NCBI RefSeq assembly: GCF_963678635.1
Contig: NC_087062.1
Coordinates: 24,014,177-24,078,176, forward strand
DNA: 64,000 nucleotides
Direction: 5' to 3'
Origin: Symsagittifera roscoffensis
Taxonomy: Eukaryota > Xenacoelomorpha > Acoela > Convolutidae
The notes beneath the pieces are model-generated. The model was not told where the DNA came from. It saw only the letters and a list, made by a program, of their open reading frames with translations, and searched no databases. Both the position numbers and the translations under genes were made by a program. Positions 1-10,900 of the stretch are shown here, piece after piece. The number at the start of each line of letters is the position of its first letter. Position 1 is the stretch's first letter.

Positions 1-114
1 TACGAGATAAATTTTCAACACTTTTCCGAAAATCGATAACTCTATATTGTTTGCAAATTGATTAACAACTTGTCCAATACTGAGAACACGATAACAAGCA
101 GTTCTATAAATTGC

Positions 115-410
115 AAACAGAAAAAGCGGATATAAGCCTCGAATTAGTAAAAATTCGTCTACGTCTTCGAATTGTTCTGCGCCCTAAAGATGATGAGTCT
201 CACACACTAATCACTCAACCACGCATGCTCAATACCACAAATACATAACTAGACTGATACATACATAAGCAGAGAACTGATGCTATGAAATTTCGAATGC
301 TAGTTTGTGATTATAGCAAATGTGCGACCAAATAAGTGAACACTTTGCACTTACAATGAACCAGCTTATTTTCGAGTTAGGTTAGAAAAGCTTCGTACTA
401 ATTAACTACG
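115..410 (-). repeat. SINE copy with tRNA-Met-like module
   Basis: Read on the minus strand, about 170-235 has a tRNA-like core: an A-box-like GTGATTAGTGTG, then an anticodon-loop-like stretch containing CTCAT, then a degraded B box. The flanks match two better copies at 15.1 and 16.3 kb, so this is a diverged SINE member rather than a functional tRNA gene. The acceptor stem does not pair. The bases before and after it (1-114, 411-666) show nothing I recognise. Confidence 0.6.
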
Positions 411-1826
411 CTGACCGCTTAAGTAAAAATCTTAAATTTAAAGATAAATTAGTTAGTTCAATTCAACCAAAAAAACAGCCATTCTCTAAGTTTAAGGTTT
501 CATAATTATTTGAAATTAAGTTTAACGAGAATAGCTGTTTGCCGTCAAGTAATTTTCTCTCGCGAAAACAACTTCGCGAAAACAAGAATTAATAACTTTT
601 TTTCGATTATTTGACCTTGACAGCCTTCTTAGTGCCGAACTCTTCAGAGGAATTAAGCTGCACTTTCTCAACAGAAGCAAAAAAGGAGCTCTAGAAAAAC
701 GAAAAGATAAATAAGATTAAGCGTTTGAAGAAAAGACTGAAGGACTTTGACTATAAGGAGCAAACGACTTTTTTGAATAAAATTTTAGAACCGAATTGCG
801 TCAATTACTACATAATTTTGACAAAACTAAGCATACTATATCCTCGTCATTTTTTTGTCGACTGTAAACTCAAACGGAAAAAATGCGTTTATTTTCCTTT
901 CTTCCTTTTGTCCAACGAATCCCATCTCGAACAAACACAAGCTACAACTTTCACTTTATAAACCTTTTCTATGATGATACAATAATTCTGAAGTATTTTG
1001 GAATCGCAATTCATCATGTGAACAATTATTACAAAATTTTGGATAGTCTCATCACTTTTCGCACAAATTACACACTTTGTTTAATAGCCATTCAGTCTCA
1101 TTAATTAAAATGTAAGCTGACAGACCTCTGCTATTAGGCAAATTTAAAGTTACACGGTTTCAGAAAAAAGTACCAAATATCGGTTAGTCAGGACCCCCTC
1201 GGTAACTTTACGATCCCCCCCCCCCCCCCGCCTCCCAGGAATTCCATAACCAGACCACCCAACTTAGCCTTTTCAGTGTTCAGTGAGAACTCGCAAGTGT
1301 AGACTAAAATTTGCATCCTGATTTTCGATAAAGAATGGCACTATTAGTGCTATCTTAAATTAAACTTTTGAAGACTTAACTCGATAACATTTTCGAAAAA
1401 AAACGAATAGTTAAAAATGAAACTAACGAAGGAAAATATATTTCATTCAAAAATAACGACAAGTTCATTAAATAGATTACATCAACAATATTTAGCCTTG
1501 AATTTTATTTCACTTCGTACATCAAGAAAAAGAGAACAGATAATCAACCACAAGGCTATATAGTCGACAACAAAAATAAAGAAAGATCAACTAAATTGTA
1601 AGTAGAAACTGCACGAAGTTTATTACCAGGAATTAATTTCTGCTATCGGATGTGATGCTGAAGTTTGATGATTTCGAACATAGGTAGTACCAAAACTTTT
1701 TTTACTATCAGAAATTTATGATTCCTTTGACCTCGATATATAAACTTCGCACAAAAAAAAAACGTTCTTTTCGTCACCAAAAATGATTGCCTTTCAACAG
1801 TTTTCAGTTCAATTAACCCAGTGCAA

Positions 1827-2095
1827 TTAGCAGAACTTCCATCTGTTTCCGCACTCGTTGCAAAACACGAATGTGGTCATCGGTTCATCGGCACTTCTGG
1901 TCTGCATTTGGGAGTAGGTGCAGTTTGATTTCTTGCACTTTCCGCACGTGATCAGATCAGTTGCTGTGCCTTCGACCACAGCCATTTGGTGGTCGTTTAT
2001 TGCTTCTTTTGTTAGTTTTTGCCTCAGCTCTTTCATCTCACTTGAGGCCATCTGGTCTGGCGTCATGGTGGCCAACTGCTCAGGGCTAATGTCAC
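1827..2095 (-). pseudogene. TCEA1-like: TFIIS zinc-ribbon exon, duplicate (orphan) copy
   Basis: This is an extra copy of the last TFIIS exon. It encodes the end of the central domain and the whole C-terminal zinc ribbon (C-x2-C, the acidic Asp-Glu loop in [10 protein letters not shown]-x2-C) and ends at TAA. The acceptor AG at 2096-2097 is intact. It lies downstream of the complete gene's own stop-bearing exon at 7658-7926, so it would be used only if that exon were skipped. It differs from its twin by one residue (Val for Ile before EGTATD). The frame is undamaged, so 'pseudogene' here means a detached exon. Confidence 0.85.
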
Positions 2096-2356
2096 CTGAA
2101 ATTAACAGAAAATTTATAAATTCCACAGATATGCACAACTCAAGTTTGGAAGCTACGTTTGCATTCTGTTATTGATGCTGCCCCAGACAGATCGGTAGGC
2201 AAGGCTGATTTTTTAATAGGAATCTGATTTTAAATTAATCAGATCAAGCAAACGTCAGCCCTTTATATGCTCGCAGTAAAAATTACAATTTTAAGTCAAT
2301 CTCGATAATTTGAAGTTTTATTAGAGAAATCTGAAAACTCAGAACAGAATTCATAC

Positions 2357-2452
2357 CTTTGATGACCCGTGTCTTCAATTCTGGATTCTTCTTGTCCTTC
2401 AAATTGAACACCCGCGACCTAATTCTATCTTTGTACTTTGTTCCGGTGTCAC
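2357..2452 (-). pseudogene. TCEA1-like: TFIIS central-domain exon, duplicate (orphan) copy
   Basis: This 96-bp exon encodes [17 protein letters not shown] and the following residues of the TFIIS central domain. It is bounded by AG before GTGAC and by a GTATGA donor, and is phase 1 at both ends. It is the tandem duplicate of 8188-8283. With 1827-2095 it forms a spliceable 3' gene end that has no upstream exons of its own. Confidence 0.85.
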
Positions 2453-2742
2453 CTTTATAAAACATCAGTAAATTATCATTTAATCACACGGACAAAAATA
2501 TCAACTTTCACGATGAATTGAACATTATTTTGCTTGCCAACACTCGTCTAAGAAAAATCAATTGATTATTCACGAATCTAGAAACTTGAAAAATTGGCTA
2601 ACAGATAGTTGGAAAACTGTCAAAATACTTGTAACGTGCCAATTGCTACAACTGACTCCGAACCAATCTGTTTACACGGAAAATCCGCCAAAATATTTGG
2701 AATCAGACGAACTCAAAAAAAATACTAACAAAACATTGAAAT

Positions 2743-5700
2743 ACTTGCTGGTGTGGACTCCTCCCCGTGGAGCAAGTGGGGACGCACGATTCATTCTGTG
2801 CGGCAAAGATTCACACAGGGGCACCGGAAAAAGGAACTTATGGAAACTGGAAACGGAATCCGAAGCAAACTCCCGAATGCCAACGGAGTGGAAAAGGCCC
2901 AGCCGACCCTTTCACCTCTCACAACAATCGAAGGCTTTGGCCTCCCCAGACCAGGGAAGGTGCGGATCAAAGGTGCCGAAGAAAGACCGGGTTTTTCTCT
3001 GCCGGACCAGGTAAGCCAGCCCACCTGGCCCGGCTGTTAGTTATGGCTGGAGACGTGGAACAAAACCCAGGACCGTACGAATGTGGGATGTGTCAAAAGA
3101 GAGTCAGCGGATGCAGCATCAAATGCACATGGTGTATGAAATGGATACAGCAGGTATGCAGCGAAATGACACGTGGACAAATCTGACAGATCGCAGGAAA
3201 GGAACGCTACGCTTTCGAGTGTTGACAGCGCAGGGAACCCAGTAAAACGACGGGAACTATAGTTCCTGGGACACCTGACGAAACTGTCCCCCCGAGCTCT
3301 GAGGTCCCAGATAGAGCAGAGAGATCTCACAGAGTCAGCAGGGGGAAGCGAAGACACCCGACAGAAGATCACAAGGAAACGCGCAGAAGGCGAAAAAACA
3401 CAATACGAGAAAACCGAAGAGCCGAACGCACCAAACACAAACCCCAAAAAACAAGGAGAATAGTGACGTGGAACCTACAAGGCATCTCCACCAGAGATCA
3501 AAATCGCAGCCGCCTTAGAAGAGCAGTAGAGCATGCAAGACAGCAAAAGTGGAAGGCGGTAATGATTTCCGAAATACGATCGGAACAGGAGGGGATAAAA
3601 TGGCTGGGAGACAAACCAAACCAGGCAGTAGTCATACACTCACAGAAATGTGGAGTTCTCCTGTTAGGCGATATTCTGAAAGAGTGGATAGCCAGCGGAC
3701 AACAAAAAAACTTCTCCGAGCGGGTCACAGCGGTGCAGATCGGCAGGCTCCGCCTCATCCCGACCTATCAGCCCCTGTGGAGTAAGGGACCTGAGGAAAT
3801 AGAAAAGTTCAGGAAAGATTTGGAAAATGAGCTTGCTCGAACTCCAAAAGAGAGCGTACCCATACTGGGAGGCGATTGGAACGCGCAAGTTGGAAGAGGG
3901 AGTCAAAGACAGGGCATACGTGGGAAGTACGGCCTAAAGACAGAGACAAAAGAAGCTGGAGAAAGTCTACTGGATTGGTGCGAAGAACACCAGCTACAAC
4001 ATGCCAACTCCTACTTCCCAATACGCTCCCGAGGAACATGGTTCAACCAGATGCACAGACGTTGGTACGAGCTCGACGGTTTCTTAATGAGAGCTTCCGA
4101 TCGCCACCAAATGGTCCGTAGGGTAGCCACGGCGCAGGACATGGCATTATCGGACCACAAGCCCGTCTGGATTGACATTTGGCGCGAACAAAAAAAACGG
4201 CGACCTAGAATAGAAAAGAACACCGCAGATAGACTGGGAACGCATGAGAAACAAAGAAATGGCGGAAGCATACCGCAAGAAGACGGAGGAAAAACTCAAC
4301 AACGAGGAAGGGAAGACTGGGACTCCATATCGCGGAAGCTCACAGATGCAGCGGAGGAAATATGTGGCACAAAGAAACGACAGATAGCCAACCCGTGTAC
4401 AGTGGGATATGAAGAAGAACTGAAAAGCCTACACACGGAAATTTCCACAGAAGTAATTCACAGAAACGAGCTGATCAGCCAAACACTTGGAGAATCACAT
4501 GGCATGCTTGCCGATGCCCTAACGGCATCAAGAGGAAGACTGGTAGCCGCACGCAAGAAGATGAAGAAACGCCTACGACAACTAGAAAGACTATGGTGGG
4601 ACGAAATCATCATCGAGTGCGAAAACGCAGCGGAGAAAGGGGACATGGGTACCATGTACAAAACTTTAAGGAAACTGGGAACAAGATCACTTAAACACCA
4701 GACAGGCACCACTATCTCTACTGACGAATTCAAGGCCCACTTCAGCAACTTATCGAAGGACCGATATGAGAACGAACCTGGTACTTTGATGAACACAGTC
4801 AAACAGATGCCAGATAAAAGCAAAGACGTCAAGTTCATAACAGCCAACCAGAAGCTGAACACCCTTCCGTCCGAGAAAGAAATCATGGAAGCACTGGATG
4901 AGGTGAGAGAATCGGCGCCAGGCAAGGACGGGGTCCGCATGGTATACATTCGCAACGCATACTGGAAATGGAGGGAGAAAGTCATCCACCTGGTGATGAG
5001 AATGTTCACGACCAGAGCAGACCTGTGGGAAGAGTCTCTAAAGAAAGGCCAAATAGTACCATTGCACAAAAAAGGGAACATCAATGACGCCAACAATTTC
5101 CGAGGTGTGTGCCTGCTCTCAATGGCTAGTAGAATTCTAGCAAGAGTGATCGCAAACCGCCTGAGAACATGGAGCGAAGAACTCCAGGTATTGGACGAAA
5201 ACCAAAGCGGGTTTCGACCAGGCAGGCCCACGGCAGACGCAAGCCAGATCTTCATAAGGATAAGAGAGGACGTGGAAGATCTCAGGAGACGGAGGATAAG
5301 AGCCGGAATCTCAGTAGAAGCCAACACAGACCCAGAAGCCAGACTTTTAGACCTAACAAAAGCTTATCCGCGGGTCAGCAAACCGGTCCTGCGGGCGGTC
5401 TTAAGGCGCTACGCGATGGAAGGCCCGTTTCTGGACACACTGATGGATTTGCATGAAGCCACAACCTATAGTATATAGGGCAAAGAGGGCGACAGCGAAG
5501 AATGGACTCCCGAAAGAGGGTTAAGAGAAGGTTGCCCATCTTCGCCTTCATTGTTTAACATATACCACCAAGTGGTAATGCGGCAAGCTGAGAAAGCCAG
5601 ACTAGACAGAGCCGAGGAGAACAGTACAAACGTCGGGATAGCGTGGACGTGGATGCCGGGAAATTGCTTCCCAGGAAAAAAAACATGGTAGAAACGCACA

Positions 5701-6485
5701 ACAGTGAAACCCAAACCGCACGAATATCATTGTCCCTGTTCGCAGACGACACCACCCCCATCGGCGAGAAGGAAGAAATAGAGTCTGGTACAGCAACAAT
5801 AAAAGAAGTTATGATGAACTTCGAGGAGAAAAACAACGAAGAGAAAGAACAGAAACTAGAATTCGGAAAGGACGGATCAGGTGGCATCAGAATGCTAGGA
5901 GTGTGGATCGGGGCGAAAGAAGACATTAAGAACAGAAAAAGACGAGCAGGAGGACTATGGCCAAAGGTCAAGCGCCGGCTGACAAAGAGCAGGCTGCCGA
6001 AACGAATCCAGGCTAGAGTTGTCCAATGCTGCGTAGAAAGCGGCTTATTGTTTGACGCCAACGTAACGACATGGAAAAACTCGGAGTTAAAGTCTTTGCA
6101 AAGTTGGCTTGACCGGTGCTATAGGCACGTCTGGAGCCCAAAGTCGAAGCCGCCATTAATTGAAATGCAAGAAAAAGGAGTAAATATGCAGGACATCAGA
6201 AACCAACTGAACATCAAGACGATCCGAGGGAAAGTTGAAGGAAGAACTCTAAAACGAATAGGCCATGTAATGAGAATGGATGACAAAAGATTGACTAAAG
6301 CAGCTTGTCTAGGGTGGCTAAACGATCTGCAAACCCTACCGAAATGTCCGGGAAAAAAAGACAAAACACTACTCTACTGGCGGAAGCTCATCAGAGAAGC
6401 GGGAATGGATGTGAACGAGATAGACAAACTGACTCAGGACAGAAAAGGATGGAGGCGAGCGGTCAAAGCACGAATGGAGCACCTG
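2743..6485 (+). mobile_element. APE-type non-LTR retrotransposon with 2A, truncated duplicate copy
   Basis: This is the duplicated copy of the element at 8574-12850, cut off after the RT C-terminal region by the duplication breakpoint, so the zinc fingers are missing. The order is: 5' ribozyme-like fold (2743-2817), 2A (3043-3075), PHD-like Cys cluster, APE endonuclease (about 3463-4180), RT (about 4900-5760) and a C-terminal region with GHVMRM. The frame is broken by TGA at 3184 and 3223, TAG at 5476, and a frame change in an eight-A run at 5676-5683. The full copy carries the same lesions, so the element was already dead before it was duplicated. Confidence 0.92.
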
Positions 6486-6510
6486 CTCAACAGAAGCGCT
6501 CAACAGAAGC
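6486..6510. other. Tandem-duplication junction with 12-bp repeated filler
   Basis: CTCAACAGAAGC occurs at 6486-6497 and again at 6499-6510, separated by one G. The same 12-mer starts the unit at 667-678. At the undisrupted locus (12311 onward) the retroelement instead continues with CATAAATGG. The junction therefore carries a small templated insertion. Confidence 0.85.
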
Positions 6511-7657
6511 AAAAAAGGAGCTCTAGAAAAACGAAAAGATAAATAAGATTAAGTGTTTGAAGAAAAGACTGAAGGACTTTGACTATAAGGAGCAAACGAC
6601 TTTTTTGAATAAAATTTTAGAACCGAATTGCGTCAATTACTACATAATTTTGACAAAACTAAGCATACTATATCCTCGTCATTTTTTTGTCGACTGTAAA
6701 CTCAAACGGAAAAAATGCGTTTATTTTCCTTTCTTCCTTTTGTCCAACGAATCCCATCTCGAACAAACACAAGCTACAACTTTCACTTTATAAACCTTTT
6801 CTATGATGATACAATAATTCTGAAGTATTTTGGAATCGCAATTCATCATGTGAACAATTATTACAAAATTTTGGATAGTCTCATCACTTTTCGCACAAAT
6901 TACACACTTTGTTTAATAGCCATTCAGTCTCATTAATTAAAATGTAAGCTGACAGACCTCTGCTATTAGGCAAATTTAAAGTTACACGGTTTCAGAAAAA
7001 AGTACCAAATATCGGTTAGTCAGGACCCCCTCGGTAACTTTACGATCCCCCCCCCCCCCCGCCTCCCAGGAATTCCATAACCAGACCACCCAACTTAGCC
7101 TTTTCAGTGTTCAGTGAGAACTCGCAAGTGTAGACTAAAATTTGCATCCTGATTTTCGATAAAGAATGGCACTATTAGTGCTATCTTAAATTAAACTTTT
7201 GAAGACTTAACTCGATAACATTTTCGAAAAAAAAAACGAATAGTTAAAAATGAAACTAACGAAGGAAAATATATTTCATTCAAAAATAACGACAAGTTCA
7301 TTAAATAGATTACATCAACAATATTTAGCCTTGAATTTTATTTCACTTCGTACATCAAGAAAAAGAGAACAGATAATCAACCACAAGGCTATATAGTCGA
7401 CAACAAAAATAAAGAAAGATCAACTAAATTGTAAGTAGAAACTGCACGAAGTTTATTACCAGGAATTAATTTCTGCTATCGGATGTGATGCTGAAGTTTG
7501 ATGATTTCGAACATAGGTAGTACCAAAACTTTTTTTACTATCAGAAATTTATGATTCCTTTGACCTCGATATATAAACTTCGCACAAAAAAAACGTTCTT
7601 TTCGTCACCAAAAATGATTGCCTTTCAACAGTTTTCAGTTCAATTAACCCAGTGCAA

Positions 7658-7926
7658 TTAGCAGAACTTCCATCTGTTTCCGCACTCGTTGCAAAACACG
7701 AATGTGGTCATCGGTTCATCGGCACTTCTGGTCTGCATTTGGGAGTAGGTGCAGTTTGATTTCTTGCACTTTCCGCACGTGATCAGATCAGTTGCTGTGC
7801 CTTCGATCACAGCCATTTGGTGGTCGTTTATTGCTTCTTTTGTTAGTTTTTGCCTCAGCTCTTTCATCTCACTTGAGGCCATCTGGTCTGGCGTCATGGT
7901 GGCCAACTGCTCAGGGCTAATGTCAC
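7658..7926 (-). CDS. TCEA1-like: TFIIS exon 5 (zinc ribbon, stop)
   Basis: The acceptor AG lies at 7927-7928, and the reading enters in phase 1 from exon 4 (codon split G|GT). The exon encodes residues 241-329 and ends RWKFC then TAA. It is the copy nearest exon 3, hence the likely functional one. Confidence 0.9.
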
Positions 7927-10900
7927 CTGAAATTAACAGAAAATTTATAAATTCCACAGATATGCACAACTCAAGTTTGGAAGCTACGTTTGCATTCTGT
8001 TATTGATGCTGCCCCAGACAGATCGGTAGGCAAGGCTGATTTTTTAATAGGAATCTGATTTTAAATTAATCAGATCAAGCAAACGTCAGCCCTTTATATG
8101 CTCGCAGTAAAAATTACAATTTTAAGTCAATCTCGATAATTTGAAGTTTTATTAGAGAAATCTGAAAACTCAGAACAGAATTCATACCTTTGATGACCCG
8201 TGTCTTCAATTCTGGATTCTTCTTGTCCTTCAAATTGAACACCCGCGACCTAATTCTATCTTTGTACTTTGTTCCGGTGTCACCTTTATAAAACATCAGT
8301 CAATTATCATTTAATCACACGGACAAAAATATCAACTTTCACGATGAATTGAACATTATTTTGCTTGCCAACACTCGTCTAAGAAAAATCAATTGATTAT
8401 TCACGAATCTAGAAACTTGAAAAATTGGCTAACAGATAGTTGGAAAACTGTCAAAATACTTGTAACGTGCCAATTGCTACAACTGACTCCGAACCAATCT
8501 GTTTACACGGAAAATCCGCCAAAATATTTGGAATCAGACGAACTCAAAAAAAATACTAACAAAACATTGAAATACTTGCTGGTGTGGACTCCTCCCCGTG
8601 GAGCAAGTGGGGACGCACGATTCATTCTGTGCGGCAAAGATTCACACAGGGGCACCGGAAAAAGGAACTTATGGAAACTGGAAACGGAATCCGAAGCAAA
8701 CTCCCGAATGCCAACGGAGTGGAAAAGGCCCAGCCGACCCTTTCACCTCTCACAACAATCGAAGGCTTTGGCCTCCCCAGACCAGGGAAGGTGCGGATCA
8801 AAGGTGCCGAAGAAAGACCGGGTTTTTCTCTGCCGGACCAGGTAAGCCAGCCCACCTGGCCCGGCTGTTAGTTATGGCTGGAGACGTGGAACAAAACCCA
8901 GGACCGTACGAATGTGGGATGTGTCAAAAGAGAGTCAGCGGATGCAGCATCAAATGCACATGGTGTATGAAATGGATACAGCAGGTATGCAGCGAAATGA
9001 CACGTGGACAAATCTGACAGATCGCAGGAAAGGAACGCTACGCTTTCGAGTGTTGACAGCGCAGGGAACCCAGTAAAACGACGGGAACTATAGTTCCTGG
9101 GACACCTGACGAAACTGTCCCCCCGAGCTCTGAGGTCCCAGATAGAGCAGAGAGATCTCACAGAGTCAGCAGGGGGAAGCGAAGACACCCGACAGAAGAT
9201 CACAAGGAAACGCGCAGAAGGCGAAAAAACACAATACGAGAAAACCGAAGAGCCGAACGCACCAAACACAAACCCCAAAAAACAAGGAGAATAGTGACGT
9301 GGAACCTACAAGGCATCTCCACCAGAGATCAAAATCGCAGCCGCCTTAGAAGAGCAGTAGAGCATGCAAGACAGCAAAAGTGGAAGGCGGTAATGATTTC
9401 CGAAATACGATCGGAACAGGAGGGGATAAAATGGCTGGGAGACAAACCAAACCAGGCAGTAGTCATACACTCACAGAAATGTGGAGTTCTCCTGTTAGGT
9501 GATATTCTGAAAGAGTGGATAGCCAGCGGACAACAAAAAAACTTCTCCGAGCGGGTCACAGCGGTGCAGATCGGCAGGCTCCGCCTCATCCCGACCTATC
9601 AGCCCCTGTGGAGTAAGGGACCTGAGGAAATAGAAAAGTTCAGGAAAGATTTGGAAAATAAGCTTGCTCGAACTCCAAAAGAGAGCGTACCCATACTGGG
9701 AGGCGATTGGAACGCGCAAGTTGGAAGAGGGAGTCAAAGACAGGGCATACGTGGGAAGTACGGCCTAAAGACAGAGACAAAAGAAGCTGGAGAAAGTCTA
9801 CTGGATTGGTGCGAAGAACACCAGCTACAACATGCCAACTCCTACTTCCCAATACGCTCCCGAGGAACATGGTTCAACCAGATGCACAGACGTTGGTACG
9901 AGCTCGACGGTTTCTTAATGAGAGCTTCCGATCGCCACCAAATGGTCCGTAGGGTAGCCACGGCGCAGGACATGGCATTATCGGACCACAAGCCCGTCTG
10001 GATTGACATTTGGCGCGAACAAAAAAAACGGCGACCTAGAATAGAAAAGAACACCGCAGATAGACTGGGAACGCATGAGAAACAAAGAAATGGCGGAAGC
10101 ATACCGCAAGAAGACGGAGGAAAAACTCAACGAGGAAGGGAAGACTGGGACTCCATATCGCGGAAGCTCACAGATGCAGCGGAGGAAATATGTGGCACAA
10201 AGAAACGACAGATAGCCAACCCGTGTACAGTGGGATATGAAGAAGAACTGAAAAGCCTACACACGGAAATTTCCACAGAAGTAATTCACAGAAACGAGCT
10301 GATCAGCCAAACACTTGGAGAATCACATGGCATGCTTGCCGATGCCCTAACGGCATCAAGAGGAAGACTGGTAGCCGCACGCAAGAAGATGAAGAAACGC
10401 CTACGACAACTAGAAAGACTATGGTGGGACGAAATCATCATCGAGTGCGAAAACGCAGCGGAGAAAGGGGACATGGGTACCATGTACAAAACTTTAAGGA
10501 AACTGGGAACAAGATCACTTAAACACCAGACAGGCACCACTATCTCTACTGACGAATTCAAGGCCCACTTCAGCAACTTATCGAAGGACCGATATGAGAA
10601 CGAACCTGGTACTTTGATGAACACAGTCAAACAGATGCCAGATAAAAGCAAAGACGTCAAGTTCATAACAGCCAACCAGAAGCTGAACACCCTTCCGTCC
10701 GAGAAAGAAATCATGGAAGCACTGGATGAGGTGAGAGAATCGGCGCCAGGCAAGGACGGGGTCCGCATGGTATACATTCGCAACGCATACTGGAAATGGA
10801 GGGAGAAAGTCATCCACCTGGTGATGAGAATGTTCACGACCAGAGCAGACCTGTGGGAAGAGTCTCTAAAGAAAGGCCAAATAGTACCATTGCACAAAAA

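Larger units (their letters stand above)
667..6498. repeat. 5.83 kb tandem duplication, copy 1
   Basis: This segment repeats head-to-tail at 6499-12314 with an offset of 5831-5832. The copies differ by a few substitutions, homopolymer lengths (15 versus 14 C at 1215 and 7047) and one 3-nt indel in the retroelement frame. It carries the last two TFIIS exons and most of a retroelement. It ends inside the retroelement, just after the RT C-terminal region, where the sequence joins back to the start of the unit. Positions 667-1826 hold no recognisable gene, only short AT-rich ORFs. Confidence 0.95.

Noticed and set aside
725-1104. Small plus-strand ORFs upstream of TFIIS exon copies
   Set aside because: Short, AT-rich, overlapping in two frames and without motifs. 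They are repeated only because of the tandem duplication.
1215-1229. C15 run as a biological signal
   Set aside because: It is a homopolymer that varies by one base between the duplicates, as expected for slippage or sequencing error.
4458-5327. 289-codon minus-strand ORF across the retroelement (and its twin at 10286-11155)
   Set aside because: It lies antisense to the RT frame and mirrors it. No motif; a shadow frame.
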